Source: Flammeovirgaceae bacterium (GTDB lineage Bacteria; Bacteroidota; Bacteroidia; Cytophagales; Cyclobacteriaceae). Taken from it: 33,508 nucleotides of DNA. Each line of letters starts with the position of its first letter. Position 1 is the first letter of the stretch. A program made the translations under genes and the position numbers. This document shows positions 16,334 through 24,529 of this stretch, piece by piece. Under the pieces are notes generated by a model that searched no databases, had not been told where the DNA came from, and worked only from the letters and a program-made list of their open reading frames with translations. The stretch spans positions 1 through 33,508 of the forward strand of contig JABMNK010000062.1 of assembly GCA_013204595.1 (NCBI GenBank). The letters run 5' to 3'.

Positions 16334-19039
16334 CTAAAAATCAGTACTTCGGTCAGCCTCGTCAATTTTTTGAGCAAGGGTTTCCGTAAATGATTCATTT
16401 GACAATAATTGTTCGAGCGTAAGATGCAATCTGTACTTCCAATAGTGATGAACAACGGCAGGCACATTGATTCGTTCTTCTTCTGGTAACGCTCTGCGCA
16501 ACCCCTCATCCATTGATAATAAGTCCTGCATAGGAAAAATCGCCCACATACTTGGTGAATTCAAATGCTGATGGATAATCTTCTCTACCACCCAAGATTC
16601 ACAAAAAAATGGTGATGTCCCAGGCAATCCTAAAATTGAATTAAAAAAACGTTGAGATCTTGAGGGATTTTCTTGCCACCATTCTCTCAAGGTAGACATG
16701 TCATGACTTCCTGTGGTGGTTACACTTAAATAGGAGGTATCAGCTGGATGCCAAAATTCACGGTCATCTGATGGCATTCTTTGGATTGATAGGCTTAATA
16801 AATTAAGCGTTGCCATCACACCAGGCACGCACGTCGGAACCATACCTAAATCCTCTCCACAGATCAACATGTCAGTTGCCTTTTTGATCGTAGGGAGTTT
16901 TAGCATTGCACTTTGGCCCCATTGATCATTGTGACGGTGATAGAAATAATCATTATGAAGACGATCTAAAATTATTTTTTCCTGCCCCTCTAGCTCTTTA
17001 TAGGAATACGTATTATGAAAAGCAATTCTTAAATCGTAAGCATCAGATGAACTATTAGATGGTAGAAAAATTACTTCTGTATGCAGTCGGTTCAGTTGCT
17101 CTTGTAACCCAATGCGATCATTTGGGTCTTCCAATAGCTTATTGTCCTTTTGGAATTTCTCTGCTATTTTTCTTTGTGAATCAAATTCCTCTTTGAAAGC
17201 ATAGCAGCCAGAGGCATATTCTGTTAAATAGTACTCAAAAACATGCGAAGCACGGGATCCGAACATTTCATGAATCATGTGCGTACGGATGTAAGGTTTA
17301 CAAAAACGGTCATCATCAAAATTGATACCCCAATTTTTAAGCTCGAGAGAAGTTAATGGCAATGATGGGCTAAAATGTCCCATCAAACCATCTACATACT
17401 TCCATGGAATTTCCCAAATTCGAAAAAATCCCAAAATATGATCTATTCGGGTAATATCGAAATATTCAGACATTTTGACTAAACGATCCTTCCACCAAGA
17501 AAATCCATCCCTTGACATTCTTTCCCAATGATAAGTGGGAAATCCCCAGTTCTGGCCCAATGCCGCAAAATCATCAGGAGGTGCGCCTGCTTGAGTTGAC
17601 ATATTAAATAGGTCTGGAAATAGCCAAGCATCTACTGAATCTCTGTAAATGCCAATGGGAATGTCTCCCTTTAACAAGACCCCATTGGTCCTTCCGTATT
17701 GCGTGACTTCTTTTAGCTGCTTGTCTAGATGATATTGAATAAAATAATAAAGTCCCACTGAGTCTGCAAAAACAGAATTTGATTTTCCGAATTCTGTAAC
17801 AAGTGAATCATCATATCGCGCATAGCGCCCCCACTTGATGAAATCCGCTGTGTTATAATGATCTCTTAATGTTGAAAATATCGCATAGTTTACAAGCCAA
17901 TGCTTATTACTTTTTAAAAAACTTTTAAAAGACTTTGATGCTCGAAAAGTGCTCTTTACTTCATTATATTTTGCACGTAAATACTGAAATTTCAATTTTA
18001 ATACTTCCTCATAATCTAGCTCCGGAAGGGTATTTAATTGTGCTGCCCTCAGCGCAATCTCTTGCGATAATTCAATATTCGATAATGAACCAACCGCTTC
18101 CATATTGAGGTAAATCGGATGCAGCGCATACACCGAAATTGCCGCATAGGGATAGGAATCCTTCCATGTTTGGGTTGCGATTGTATCATTAACTGGGAGC
18201 AACTGCAATACCTTCATCTTGGTTTTAACTGCCCAGTCTATTAATAACTTAATATCCTTAAATTCACCAACACCGGCGCTCGATGAGGTCCTTAATGAAA
18301 AAACCGGTATCGCAACGCCCGCACCTTTCCAATTACCAGAAGGGTAACGGAAATACTCATCTCCAATAACCTCGAGCACATTGGGTGTTTGCCTAACCGA
18401 TAGCTCTCTGTTTTCTCCACTTTCCCAAGCGACCACTTTCATAGATGTCAACTCATAAAGAACATATTTATAACTGACTTTTTGGGGAGTAGTTTGAAAA
18501 GCAATTACTTGCGACCAAATCGGAAAAGAAGTTTCGGTAAGTGGCACAAAAAGACCCTCTTGCCAATTGCCCAATTCAGGCACAGACCCTATAATGCCAT
18601 AACCAATTGAAGCCGCACTTCTTACTGCCCTTAATTCAAATTGGACCTGACTTGGACCTTTGGCGTAATTAATTATCGGTCCTTGACTCACTCTCATGAA
18701 AATGGTTTCCTGAAACGCCCCGAGGTACAAACTATTGGAATCATGATGATTATCACGCCAAAAAGATACAATTTTCAGTGACACATAAAGATTTTGAGGC
18801 AGCGCTACTTGTCTTGGCGTCCCAAATTCTACTTGACAAGAACCTTCCTCATTCAATACATATTGAAAAGTGAGGTTTGAATCAGTTAACTGAACAGTTC
18901 CCTCCCAATGACCGTCTGATGTGGGCACTAATTTAAAAGCCTTTTCAATATTCCAATCACCCAATAATTTATCCGATCCCACAACTGAAATGGATTGTCC
19001 CCATTTGGTCTGGTACTTTAAATAAAATAGCACTTCCAT
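16334..19039 (-). CDS. malQ: 4-alpha-glucanotransferase of DPE2 type (two CBM20 domains + GH77)
   Basis: This 901-residue protein has two N-terminal starch-binding CBM20 domains (about 1-100, marked by LGDWNIEKAFKL, and about 110-220, marked by VPELGNWQEGLFVPL), followed by a GH77 catalytic domain. Catalytic residues are Asp533 (RIDHILGFFR, nucleophile), Glu729 (CGEDLG, acid/base) and Asp780 (TGSHDMSTL). Asp533 and Glu729 lie 196 residues apart, against about 47 in simple MalQ enzymes. An insertion here is the trait of plant DPE2, which transfers glucose from maltose to glycan. No signal peptide: it acts in the cytoplasm. Its ATG overlaps the stop of the transporter gene by one base, so uptake and processing of maltose or maltodextrin are coupled. 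The family call is certain; DPE2-like substrate choice is inferred from architecture. Confidence 0.95.
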   Translation of the reverse strand: MEVLFYLKYQTKWGQSISVVGSDKLLGDWNIEKAFKLVPTSDGHWEGTVQLTDSNLTFQYVLNEEGSCQVEFGTPRQVALPQNLYVSLKIVSFWRDNHHDSNSLYLGAFQETIFMRVSQGPIINYAKGPSQVQFELRAVRSAASIGYGIIGSVPELGNWQEGLFVPLTETSFPIWSQVIAFQTTPQKVSYKYVLYELTSMKVVAWESGENRELSVRQTPNVLEVIGDEYFRYPSGNWKGAGVAIPVFSLRTSSSAGVGEFKDIKLLIDWAVKTKMKVLQLLPVNDTIATQTWKDSYPYAAISVYALHPIYLNMEAVGSLSNIELSQEIALRAAQLNTLPELDYEEVLKLKFQYLRAKYNEVKSTFRASKSFKSFLKSNKHWLVNYAIFSTLRDHYNTADFIKWGRYARYDDSLVTEFGKSNSVFADSVGLYYFIQYHLDKQLKEVTQYGRTNGVLLKGDIPIGIYRDSVDAWLFPDLFNMSTQAGAPPDDFAALGQNWGFPTYHWERMSRDGFSWWKDRLVKMSEYFDITRIDHILGFFRIWEIPWKYVDGLMGHFSPSLPLTSLELKNWGINFDDDRFCKPYIRTHMIHEMFGSRASHVFEYYLTEYASGCYAFKEEFDSQRKIAEKFQKDNKLLEDPNDRIGLQEQLNRLHTEVIFLPSNSSSDAYDLRIAFHNTYSYKELEGQEKIILDRLHNDYFYHRHNDQWGQSAMLKLPTIKKATDMLICGEDLGMVPTCVPGVMATLNLLSLSIQRMPSDDREFWHPADTSYLSVTTTGSHDMSTLREWWQENPSRSQRFFNSILGLPGTSPFFCESWVVEKIIHQHLNSPSMWAIFPMQDLLSMDEGLRRALPEEERINVPAVVHHYWKYRLHLTLEQLLSNESFTETLAQKIDEADRSTDF

Positions 19040-20370
19040 TAGTAACCCTTCTCCAACTTATTTTCTGTGATATACAATGAAGCAATTGCCGCTAAAAACA
19101 TAGCTATTCCTCCTATTATTAAAGCATAAATAGCCTCTGAATGATAGACGTTTTTAATTAGAGGCCCTCCCACAATACCGCTCACTATTTGAGGTATAAC
19201 GATGAACAAATTAAAAATACCCATATAAACGCCCATTTTGTTGACAGGAATGGAACCTGTAAGAATCGCATAAGGCATTGATAAAATACTTGCCCAGGCA
19301 ATTCCAACTAAAGACATGGAGGCAAGTAAAAATATTGGGTTTGAAATAAAATATACTGACAACAAACCAATACCACCAAGGGTTAAACACAAACTATGTG
19401 CCTGTTTCTTTCCTATTTTACGGGCAATTGATGGCAATAACAACGCGAAAATAGCAGAAACTGCATTGTAAACGCCAAAAATAATCCCCACCCAATTTCC
19501 TGCATCATTGTAACTCTCAGAGCTAACGTCTCCTATAGCGGCTCCATAGACGTGTTGAGCAATTGCTGGTGTGCAATATACCCACATACAGAATAGGCCA
19601 AACCAAGAAAAAAATTGTACTGGCCCCAACTGTATCATGGTCGATGGCATCTCTTTGATACTTTTGAATATTTCCAGAAATCCTGTAGGGGGCGTACTTT
19701 CTAATGGACTAAAACTTGATAACTGGTCAGGCGAATATTCCTTTGTCCTTAAAACGGTCCAAAGAATTGAAAACAATAAAACAAAAGCTCCAAAATAAAA
19801 GCTAAAAATGACATTGTCTGGAACCTCCCCCGGTGACGTTATTTTTGAAACCCCAAAGAATTCAGCCAAAATATAGGGCAACCATGATCCTAAAACAGCG
19901 CCAATTCCAATCAAAGTTGCCTGAACCGAAAATCCCTTAGTACTTTGTTCTGTAGGCAACATATCACCTACTAATGCTCTAAACGGCTCCATGGCCACAT
20001 TGAATGATGCATCCATAATCATGAGCATCCCCGCTCCTACTATGATGGGAGGAATTATTGCCGCCAACATTTCTGAGTTGGGCATAAGACATAGCGCCAT
20101 GGCTGCGAGTACGGCCCCCACTAAAAAATATGGTTTTCTTCTACCAAATCTATTCCAAGTATGATCACTATAATGACCGATGATAGGCTGCACAATCAGT
20201 CCCGTGATCGGAGCTGCCAACCAAAACCATGATAAATGCTCCAAATCGGCACCGAAATTCTGCAAAATACGACTAGCGTTCGCATTTTGTAAGGCAAACC
20301 CAAATTGGATACCTAAAAACCCCATACTCATGTTCCAAATCTGGACAGCTGACAACTTTGGCTTTTTCAT
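19039..20370 (-). CDS. MFS sugar transporter, SLC45/GPH type (maltose or sucrose-like)
   Basis: This 443-residue protein has twelve likely membrane helices and the signature of the SLC45/sucrose-proton symporter group: MGFLGIQFGFALQNANASRI in helix 1, PIIGHYSDHTWNRFGRRKPY between helices 2 and 3, and GDMLPTEQSTKG in the loop after helix 4. In Bacteroidota such transporters commonly sit in maltose or maltodextrin operons and import disaccharides across the inner membrane. The stop codon overlaps the ATG of the DPE2-type glucanotransferase (TAATG), which strongly supports a maltose/maltodextrin substrate. A putative LacI-type operator lies about 90 bp upstream, and a semi-palindromic ACATGT motif is at 20385-20400. 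Confidence 0.9.
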   Translation of the reverse strand: MKKPKLSAVQIWNMSMGFLGIQFGFALQNANASRILQNFGADLEHLSWFWLAAPITGLIVQPIIGHYSDHTWNRFGRRKPYFLVGAVLAAMALCLMPNSEMLAAIIPPIIVGAGMLMIMDASFNVAMEPFRALVGDMLPTEQSTKGFSVQATLIGIGAVLGSWLPYILAEFFGVSKITSPGEVPDNVIFSFYFGAFVLLFSILWTVLRTKEYSPDQLSSFSPLESTPPTGFLEIFKSIKEMPSTMIQLGPVQFFSWFGLFCMWVYCTPAIAQHVYGAAIGDVSSESYNDAGNWVGIIFGVYNAVSAIFALLLPSIARKIGKKQAHSLCLTLGGIGLLSVYFISNPIFLLASMSLVGIAWASILSMPYAILTGSIPVNKMGVYMGIFNLFIVIPQIVSGIVGGPLIKNVYHSEAIYALIIGGIAMFLAAIASLYITENKLEKGY

Positions 20371-20458
20371 ATTTTATTTAAAAATTGACATGTAAATAAT
20401 CTTTTAGGTCGCATGATCTTTAGCTTATCAGATAACTTAGGATTGATCCAAAAAGCTA

Positions 20459-20472
20459 TGCAATCGATTGAA
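20459..20472. promoter_or_regulatory. Putative LacI-family operator
   Basis: TGCAATCGATTGAA contains a perfect 10-bp palindrome (CAATCGATTG, 20461-20470) with a central CG. It matches the symmetric pattern TGCAATCGATTGCA, of the kind LacI-family repressors bind, at 13 of 14 bases. It lies about 90 bp upstream of the sugar transporter and in the divergent region shared with aldolase. No LacI gene is in the window, so the regulator would be encoded elsewhere. Confidence 0.4.
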
Positions 20473-20563
20473 ATCATTCTAAACGCAAATAAATTAAGAA
20501 ATCATATTTTTATACCCTAAAAACACCTCCAAAATATGAAATTTTAATATTAAATACGCATTT

Positions 20564-20585
20564 TAAATTGAATCATCTCAATTTA
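20564..20585. promoter_or_regulatory. Inverted repeat upstream of the aldolase promoter
   Basis: TAAATTGA (20564-20571) and TCAATTTA (20578-20585) form perfect 8-bp arms around a 6-bp centre. It lies about 22 bp upstream of the aldolase -7 element and covers the -33 zone, where an operator could sit. Confidence 0.35.
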
Positions 20586-20606
20586 GAAAGTCTTGTTTAA
20601 TCAAAT

Positions 20607-20614
20607 TATATTTG
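20607..20614 (+). promoter_or_regulatory. -7 promoter element of the aldolase gene
   Basis: TATATTTG matches TAnnTTTG exactly. Transcription would start near 20621, about 30 nt before the ATG at 20651. This also rules out a start at the TTG at 20612, which lies inside the promoter. The -33 element is weak. Confidence 0.5.
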
Positions 20615-20650
20615 CGCTTTACTCCTATTATTATTCAAAATACGATAACT

Positions 20651-21715
20651 ATGAAATTTAGACCCGGCGTCTTAACAGGTTCAGAAGTAACCGAATTACT
20701 TAATTATGCGAATGAACAGAAATTTGCTTTACCAGCAGTGAATGTTACTGGATCCAATACCATCAATGCGGTGATTGAAACCGCTCGAGCAGTACAGTCT
20801 CCGGTAATCATTCAATTTTCAAATGGCGGTGCACAATTTAATTCAGGCAAAGGATTATCAAACGAAAATGAAAGATCTGCCATTGCAGGAGCGATTTCGG
20901 GTGCTCATCACGTACACTTAATGGCAGAAAAATACGGCGTTTCAGTGATTCTTCATACGGATCATGCGGCAAAAAAATTACTTCCCTGGATTGATGGCTT
21001 GCTAGACGCTAGTGAAGCTCATTTCGAAAAAACAGGCGCTCCATTATACAGTTCACACATGCTGGATCTCTCTGAAGAATCCATTGAAGAAAATATGGAC
21101 ATCTCTACTAAATATTTTGAGCGAATGTCTAAAATGGGGATGACATTGGAAATCGAGTTAGGCGTTACTGGAGGAGAGGAAGACGGCGTTGATAATTCAA
21201 ATATCGACAATTCAAAACTCTATACACAACCAGAAGACGTTTCTTATTCCTATGAACGGCTTAAAGCCATTAGCGATCATTTCACTATTGCAGCTGCTTT
21301 CGGTAATGTTCATGGTGTTTACAAGCCAGGTAACGTCAAGCTAACCCCTACTATTCTGAAAAATTCTCAAGATTTCGTACAAGAAAAATTTGGTACTGGA
21401 CACAATCCTGTGAATTTTGTTTTTCACGGCGGATCTGGGTCAACGACCGAAGAAATCCGAGAAGCCATCTCATATGGTGCAATCAAAATGAATATCGATA
21501 CAGACATGCAATGGGCATTCTGGGAAGGTATTAAGAATTACTATCAGGAATTTGAAGGTTATCTTCAAGGTCAAATTGGAAATCCCAATGGTTCAGATGA
21601 AGCTAATAAAAAATATTATGATCCACGAAGATGGTTGCGAGAGGCTGAGAAAAACTTTATCAAAAGACTTACTATAGCGTTTAATGATTTAAATTGTATT
21701 AAAAAAAATAGTTAA
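20651..21715 (+). CDS. fbaA: Class II fructose-bisphosphate aldolase (FbaA type)
   Basis: This 354-residue protein closely follows E. coli FbaA along its length and so belongs to class IIA. It cleaves fructose-1,6-bisphosphate to dihydroxyacetone phosphate and glyceraldehyde-3-phosphate, and runs in reverse in gluconeogenesis. Zinc and catalytic segments are visible: HTDHAAKKLLPWIDGL (Asp and His), ELGVTGGEEDGVDN (the active-site loop with Glu), FGNVHGVYKPGNV (zinc His), FVFHGGSGST (zinc His and phosphate loop) and KMNIDTDMQW. The ATG at 20651 (MKFRPGVLTG) matches the family start, and the promoter lies just upstream. A strong intrinsic terminator follows. Its position beside maltodextrin genes places it in the same carbon flow. 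Confidence 0.96.
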   Translation: MKFRPGVLTGSEVTELLNYANEQKFALPAVNVTGSNTINAVIETARAVQSPVIIQFSNGGAQFNSGKGLSNENERSAIAGAISGAHHVHLMAEKYGVSVILHTDHAAKKLLPWIDGLLDASEAHFEKTGAPLYSSHMLDLSEESIEENMDISTKYFERMSKMGMTLEIELGVTGGEEDGVDNSNIDNSKLYTQPEDVSYSYERLKAISDHFTIAAAFGNVHGVYKPGNVKLTPTILKNSQDFVQEKFGTGHNPVNFVFHGGSGSTTEEIREAISYGAIKMNIDTDMQWAFWEGIKNYYQEFEGYLQGQIGNPNGSDEANKKYYDPRRWLREAEKNFIKRLTIAFNDLNCIKKNS

Positions 21716-21770
21716 TATAGCCCGGGAAAGTATTTGCAATTTCAGTATATGTAAATATTTGAAAAATCAG

Positions 21771-21800
21771 CCCTAACATAGTTCGTTAGGGTTTTTTTTT
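21771..21800 (+). terminator. Intrinsic terminator after fbaA
   Basis: CCCTAAC (21771-21777) and GTTAGGG (21785-21791) form a perfect 7-bp stem with a 7-nt loop, followed at once by nine T residues (21792-21800). It ends 33 bp before the GH13 gene, so that gene needs its own promoter or readthrough. Confidence 0.9.
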
Positions 21801-21833
21801 ACAAAATGAATCGAACAATAAGCAAACAAAAAC

Positions 21834-23570
21834 ATGCCTCAACAAGAATATCGTGTAGTTATTTATCAAATGATGACCCGGCTTTTCGGAAATAATGTGC
21901 TCAATAATACACCCTGGGGAACAATAGAAGAAAATGGCGTAGGTAAATTTTCAGATATCACTCAAATAGCCCTTAAAATACTTAAAGAGCAAGGATATAC
22001 GCATATTTGGTATACTGGAATAATTGAACATGCCCTTTTGACAGATTACACACGTTATGGTATTGAATTAGACGATGCGGATATCGTTAAGGGTAGGGCT
22101 GGATCCCCTTATGCAATTAAGGACTATTATGATGTCAATCCAGATTTGGCCAACCATGTTCCTGATCGTATAGCTGAGTTCGAACAATTAATCCATCGTT
22201 CACACAAGGCTGGATTGAATGTGGTTATTGATTTTATACCAAACCATGTCGCCCGAAACTATTATTCTGATGCAAAACCAACAGATGCCCTAGATTTTGG
22301 GACTAATGACCAAACAGATAGGTTTGAGGCAAATAATAATTTTTATTATTTGCCTCAAACTAGTTTCATAGTTCCAAAAGATTATCAGTTATCAGAAAAT
22401 CATTCGTTTCCAACGAAAAATGGTTTTTTCAAAGAATCACCAGCAAAAGCCTCAGGTAATAATATTTTTGTTCACAATCCAGCTATTAACGATTGGTTTG
22501 AAACCATTAAGCTCAATTATGGAATTGATTTTCAAAATGAAGCTACGAAACATTTTGATCCGATCCCGGACACTTGGATCAAAATGCGAGATATTTTATT
22601 GTACTGGGCCAATAAAGGGGTTGATGGCTTTAGATGCGATATGGCCGAAATGGTTCCCGTTGAGTTTTGGGATTGGGTGATAGGTGAAGTGAAAAAAAAA
22701 TATCCCAATCAACTCTTTATTGCCGAAATATATAACCCCAATGTTTATCGGGAATACATATTTTCTGGTGGATTTGATTATTTGTATGACAAAGTAGAGC
22801 TCTATGATACCTTAAAGCATATCATTCAAGGTAAAGCGACTACGGATGAACTTACTACTATCTGGCAAAAACAGGAAGGCATAGGATCCCACATGCTTCG
22901 TTTTTTAGAAAATCATGATGAACAAAGAATTGCTTCACCCCATTTCGCAGGTAATGCAAGGAAAGGGATTCCCATGATGGCCGCAACTGCTTTCATGCAC
23001 AATGGACCAATTATGATGTATTTTGGTCAGGATGTGGGAGAACCTGCTCATGGGAATTCTGGATTTTCTAATGACAACGGTAGAACAACCATTTTTGATT
23101 ATTGGGGAGTCCCAGAACACATTAAATGGATGAGTGATGGTGCTTTCAATGGCAAACAACTTAGTACTGATCAAAAACAGCTACAAACACAATATCAAGA
23201 GATTTTATTGGCTTGTCATCAGTATAAGGCCTTGCGTATAGGTGGGTTTTATGATTTGCATTTTTTCAATCGAAATGAGCAATATCAAGGATACAGCAAT
23301 CAGGTTTACACCTTTTTAAGACATTCGGATGATCAATCCATATTAATCGCTATCAATTTTTCAGATAAAGAGGAAACATCAAAGATTAAAATTCCGCCGG
23401 ATGCCTGGGATAAGCTAAACATTAATTCCGATAGGGTAATCGTAGGTACTACTATCCTGAGTAAGTCAAGCACACTAACTTATGGAGGGGATAGTGAGTT
23501 GGTTTTAACTTTACCCGCCTTAAATTACGTGATTGTACCTATAAAAAAATATCAAAATGAAAATAACTAA
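21834..23570 (+). CDS. Cytoplasmic GH13 alpha-amylase family enzyme
   Basis: This 578-residue protein is a GH13 TIM-barrel enzyme. Conserved regions in order are VVIDFIPNHV (about 130-139), GVDGFRCDMAEMV with nucleophile Asp269, FIAEIYNP with acid/base Glu298, and FLENHDEQR with Asp362. A C-terminal beta domain ends at LNYVIVPIKKY. No signal peptide is seen, so it acts on internal glycans or imported maltodextrin, in line with the cytoplasmic glucanotransferase and transporter upstream. Specificity (alpha-amylase, maltogenic or transferase) cannot be set. The last 14 bp overlap the start of the dehydrogenase gene in another frame, so translation is coupled. No promoter was found in the 33 bp between the fbaA terminator and this gene. 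Confidence 0.92.
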   Translation: MPQQEYRVVIYQMMTRLFGNNVLNNTPWGTIEENGVGKFSDITQIALKILKEQGYTHIWYTGIIEHALLTDYTRYGIELDDADIVKGRAGSPYAIKDYYDVNPDLANHVPDRIAEFEQLIHRSHKAGLNVVIDFIPNHVARNYYSDAKPTDALDFGTNDQTDRFEANNNFYYLPQTSFIVPKDYQLSENHSFPTKNGFFKESPAKASGNNIFVHNPAINDWFETIKLNYGIDFQNEATKHFDPIPDTWIKMRDILLYWANKGVDGFRCDMAEMVPVEFWDWVIGEVKKKYPNQLFIAEIYNPNVYREYIFSGGFDYLYDKVELYDTLKHIIQGKATTDELTTIWQKQEGIGSHMLRFLENHDEQRIASPHFAGNARKGIPMMAATAFMHNGPIMMYFGQDVGEPAHGNSGFSNDNGRTTIFDYWGVPEHIKWMSDGAFNGKQLSTDQKQLQTQYQEILLACHQYKALRIGGFYDLHFFNRNEQYQGYSNQVYTFLRHSDDQSILIAINFSDKEETSKIKIPPDAWDKLNINSDRVIVGTTILSKSSTLTYGGDSELVLTLPALNYVIVPIKKYQNENN

Positions 23571-24450
23571 TGTCTCCGTCATTGGAGCAGGAACTATGGG
23601 TAACGGAATTGCCCATGTCTTTGCTCAATATGGTTATCAAGTCGTGCTGATCGATGCGTCAGAACTAGCACTCGAATCTGGGATTAAAAATATTGAAAAA
23701 AATATTGATCGACAAATTCATAAAAATCAATTAGAAGCTGATCAAAAAGAGTTGATCTTGGCACGAATCAAACCAAGCAATCAGGTCCGTTCAGGAGTGT
23801 CCTCGGCAGATTTAGTAATTGAAGCTGCTACCGAAAAGTTTGACATCAAAAGTTTGATTTTTAAGGAAATAGATACCCATGCACCTAATCGCGCCATTCT
23901 TGCTACTAATACCTCCTCCATTAGCATCACAAAAATAGCAGCAAAAACACAGAGACCCGATCGCGTGGTAGGAATGCATTTTATGAATCCGGTACCCATC
24001 ATGAAACTGGTGGAGGTCATTAAGGGCTATGGAACTTCACCCCAAACCTTAAATACTATCTTTCAAACCGCAAAAGACATAGGTAAAATTGCCATTGAAG
24101 TAAATGACTATCCTGGATTTATCGCCAATAGAATACTTTTACCCATGATCAATGAAGCCATATTCAGCTTATTTGAAGCTGTTGCCAAAGTAAAGGACAT
24201 TGATGCTATTATGAAATTAGGAATGGGGCATCCTATGGGTCCATTACAATTGGCGGATTTTATCGGATTGGATGTGTGCTTGTCCATAATGCGTGTTCTT
24301 CATGATGGCCTAGGAGATGACAAATACAGACCTTGTCCATTATTAGTAAATATGGTAGCCGCTGGGCATCTTGGGGTAAAAACAGGCAAGGGATTTTATA
24401 CATATATCTCTGGCACCAAAGAATTCGAAGTCAGTCCACAATTTCAATAA
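23557..24450 (+). CDS. 3-hydroxybutyryl-CoA dehydrogenase
   Basis: This 297-residue NAD-dependent dehydrogenase interconverts 3-hydroxyacyl-CoA and acetoacetyl-type CoA. The N-terminal Rossmann motif is GAGTMGNGIAHVFAQYGY (about 9-26). The catalytic His lies in MHFMNPVPIMKLVEVI, and the helical C-terminal domain carries DYPGFIANRILLPMINEA, GMGHPMGPLQLADFIGLD and GVKTGKGFYTY. Length fits the stand-alone Hbd/PaaH type, not a multifunctional FadB. It starts inside the GH13 gene, an unusual partner, since this step belongs to butanoate, fatty acid or phenylacetate metabolism. It may share transcription with the GH13 gene merely by position. Confidence 0.93.
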   Translation: MKITNVSVIGAGTMGNGIAHVFAQYGYQVVLIDASELALESGIKNIEKNIDRQIHKNQLEADQKELILARIKPSNQVRSGVSSADLVIEAATEKFDIKSLIFKEIDTHAPNRAILATNTSSISITKIAAKTQRPDRVVGMHFMNPVPIMKLVEVIKGYGTSPQTLNTIFQTAKDIGKIAIEVNDYPGFIANRILLPMINEAIFSLFEAVAKVKDIDAIMKLGMGHPMGPLQLADFIGLDVCLSIMRVLHDGLGDDKYRPCPLLVNMVAAGHLGVKTGKGFYTYISGTKEFEVSPQFQ

Positions 24451-24470
24451 AAAAACAATAAAACAGGAAA

Positions 24471-24497
24471 CTATGAAGGTCTGTTGATCGTTCATAG
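24471..24497 (+). promoter_or_regulatory. Hairpin in the leader before azurin
   Basis: CTATGAA (24471-24477) and TTCATAG (24491-24497) pair perfectly around a 13-nt loop. No U-tract follows, so it may be a weak terminator of the upstream unit, an attenuator or an operator for the azurin gene. Confidence 0.3.
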
Positions 24498-24529
24498 AAT
24501 AACTTACACTTTACAAATTTTAAACGAAC

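Noticed and set aside
20612-20650. TTG start extending the aldolase N-terminus by 13 residues
   Set aside because: It falls inside the -7 promoter element, and the extension has no counterpart in FbaA proteins.
24473-24487. Tiny frame ATG-AAG-GTC-TGT-TGA after AGGA, a possible leader peptide
   Set aside because: Five codons are too few to support, and no attenuator with a U-tract follows.
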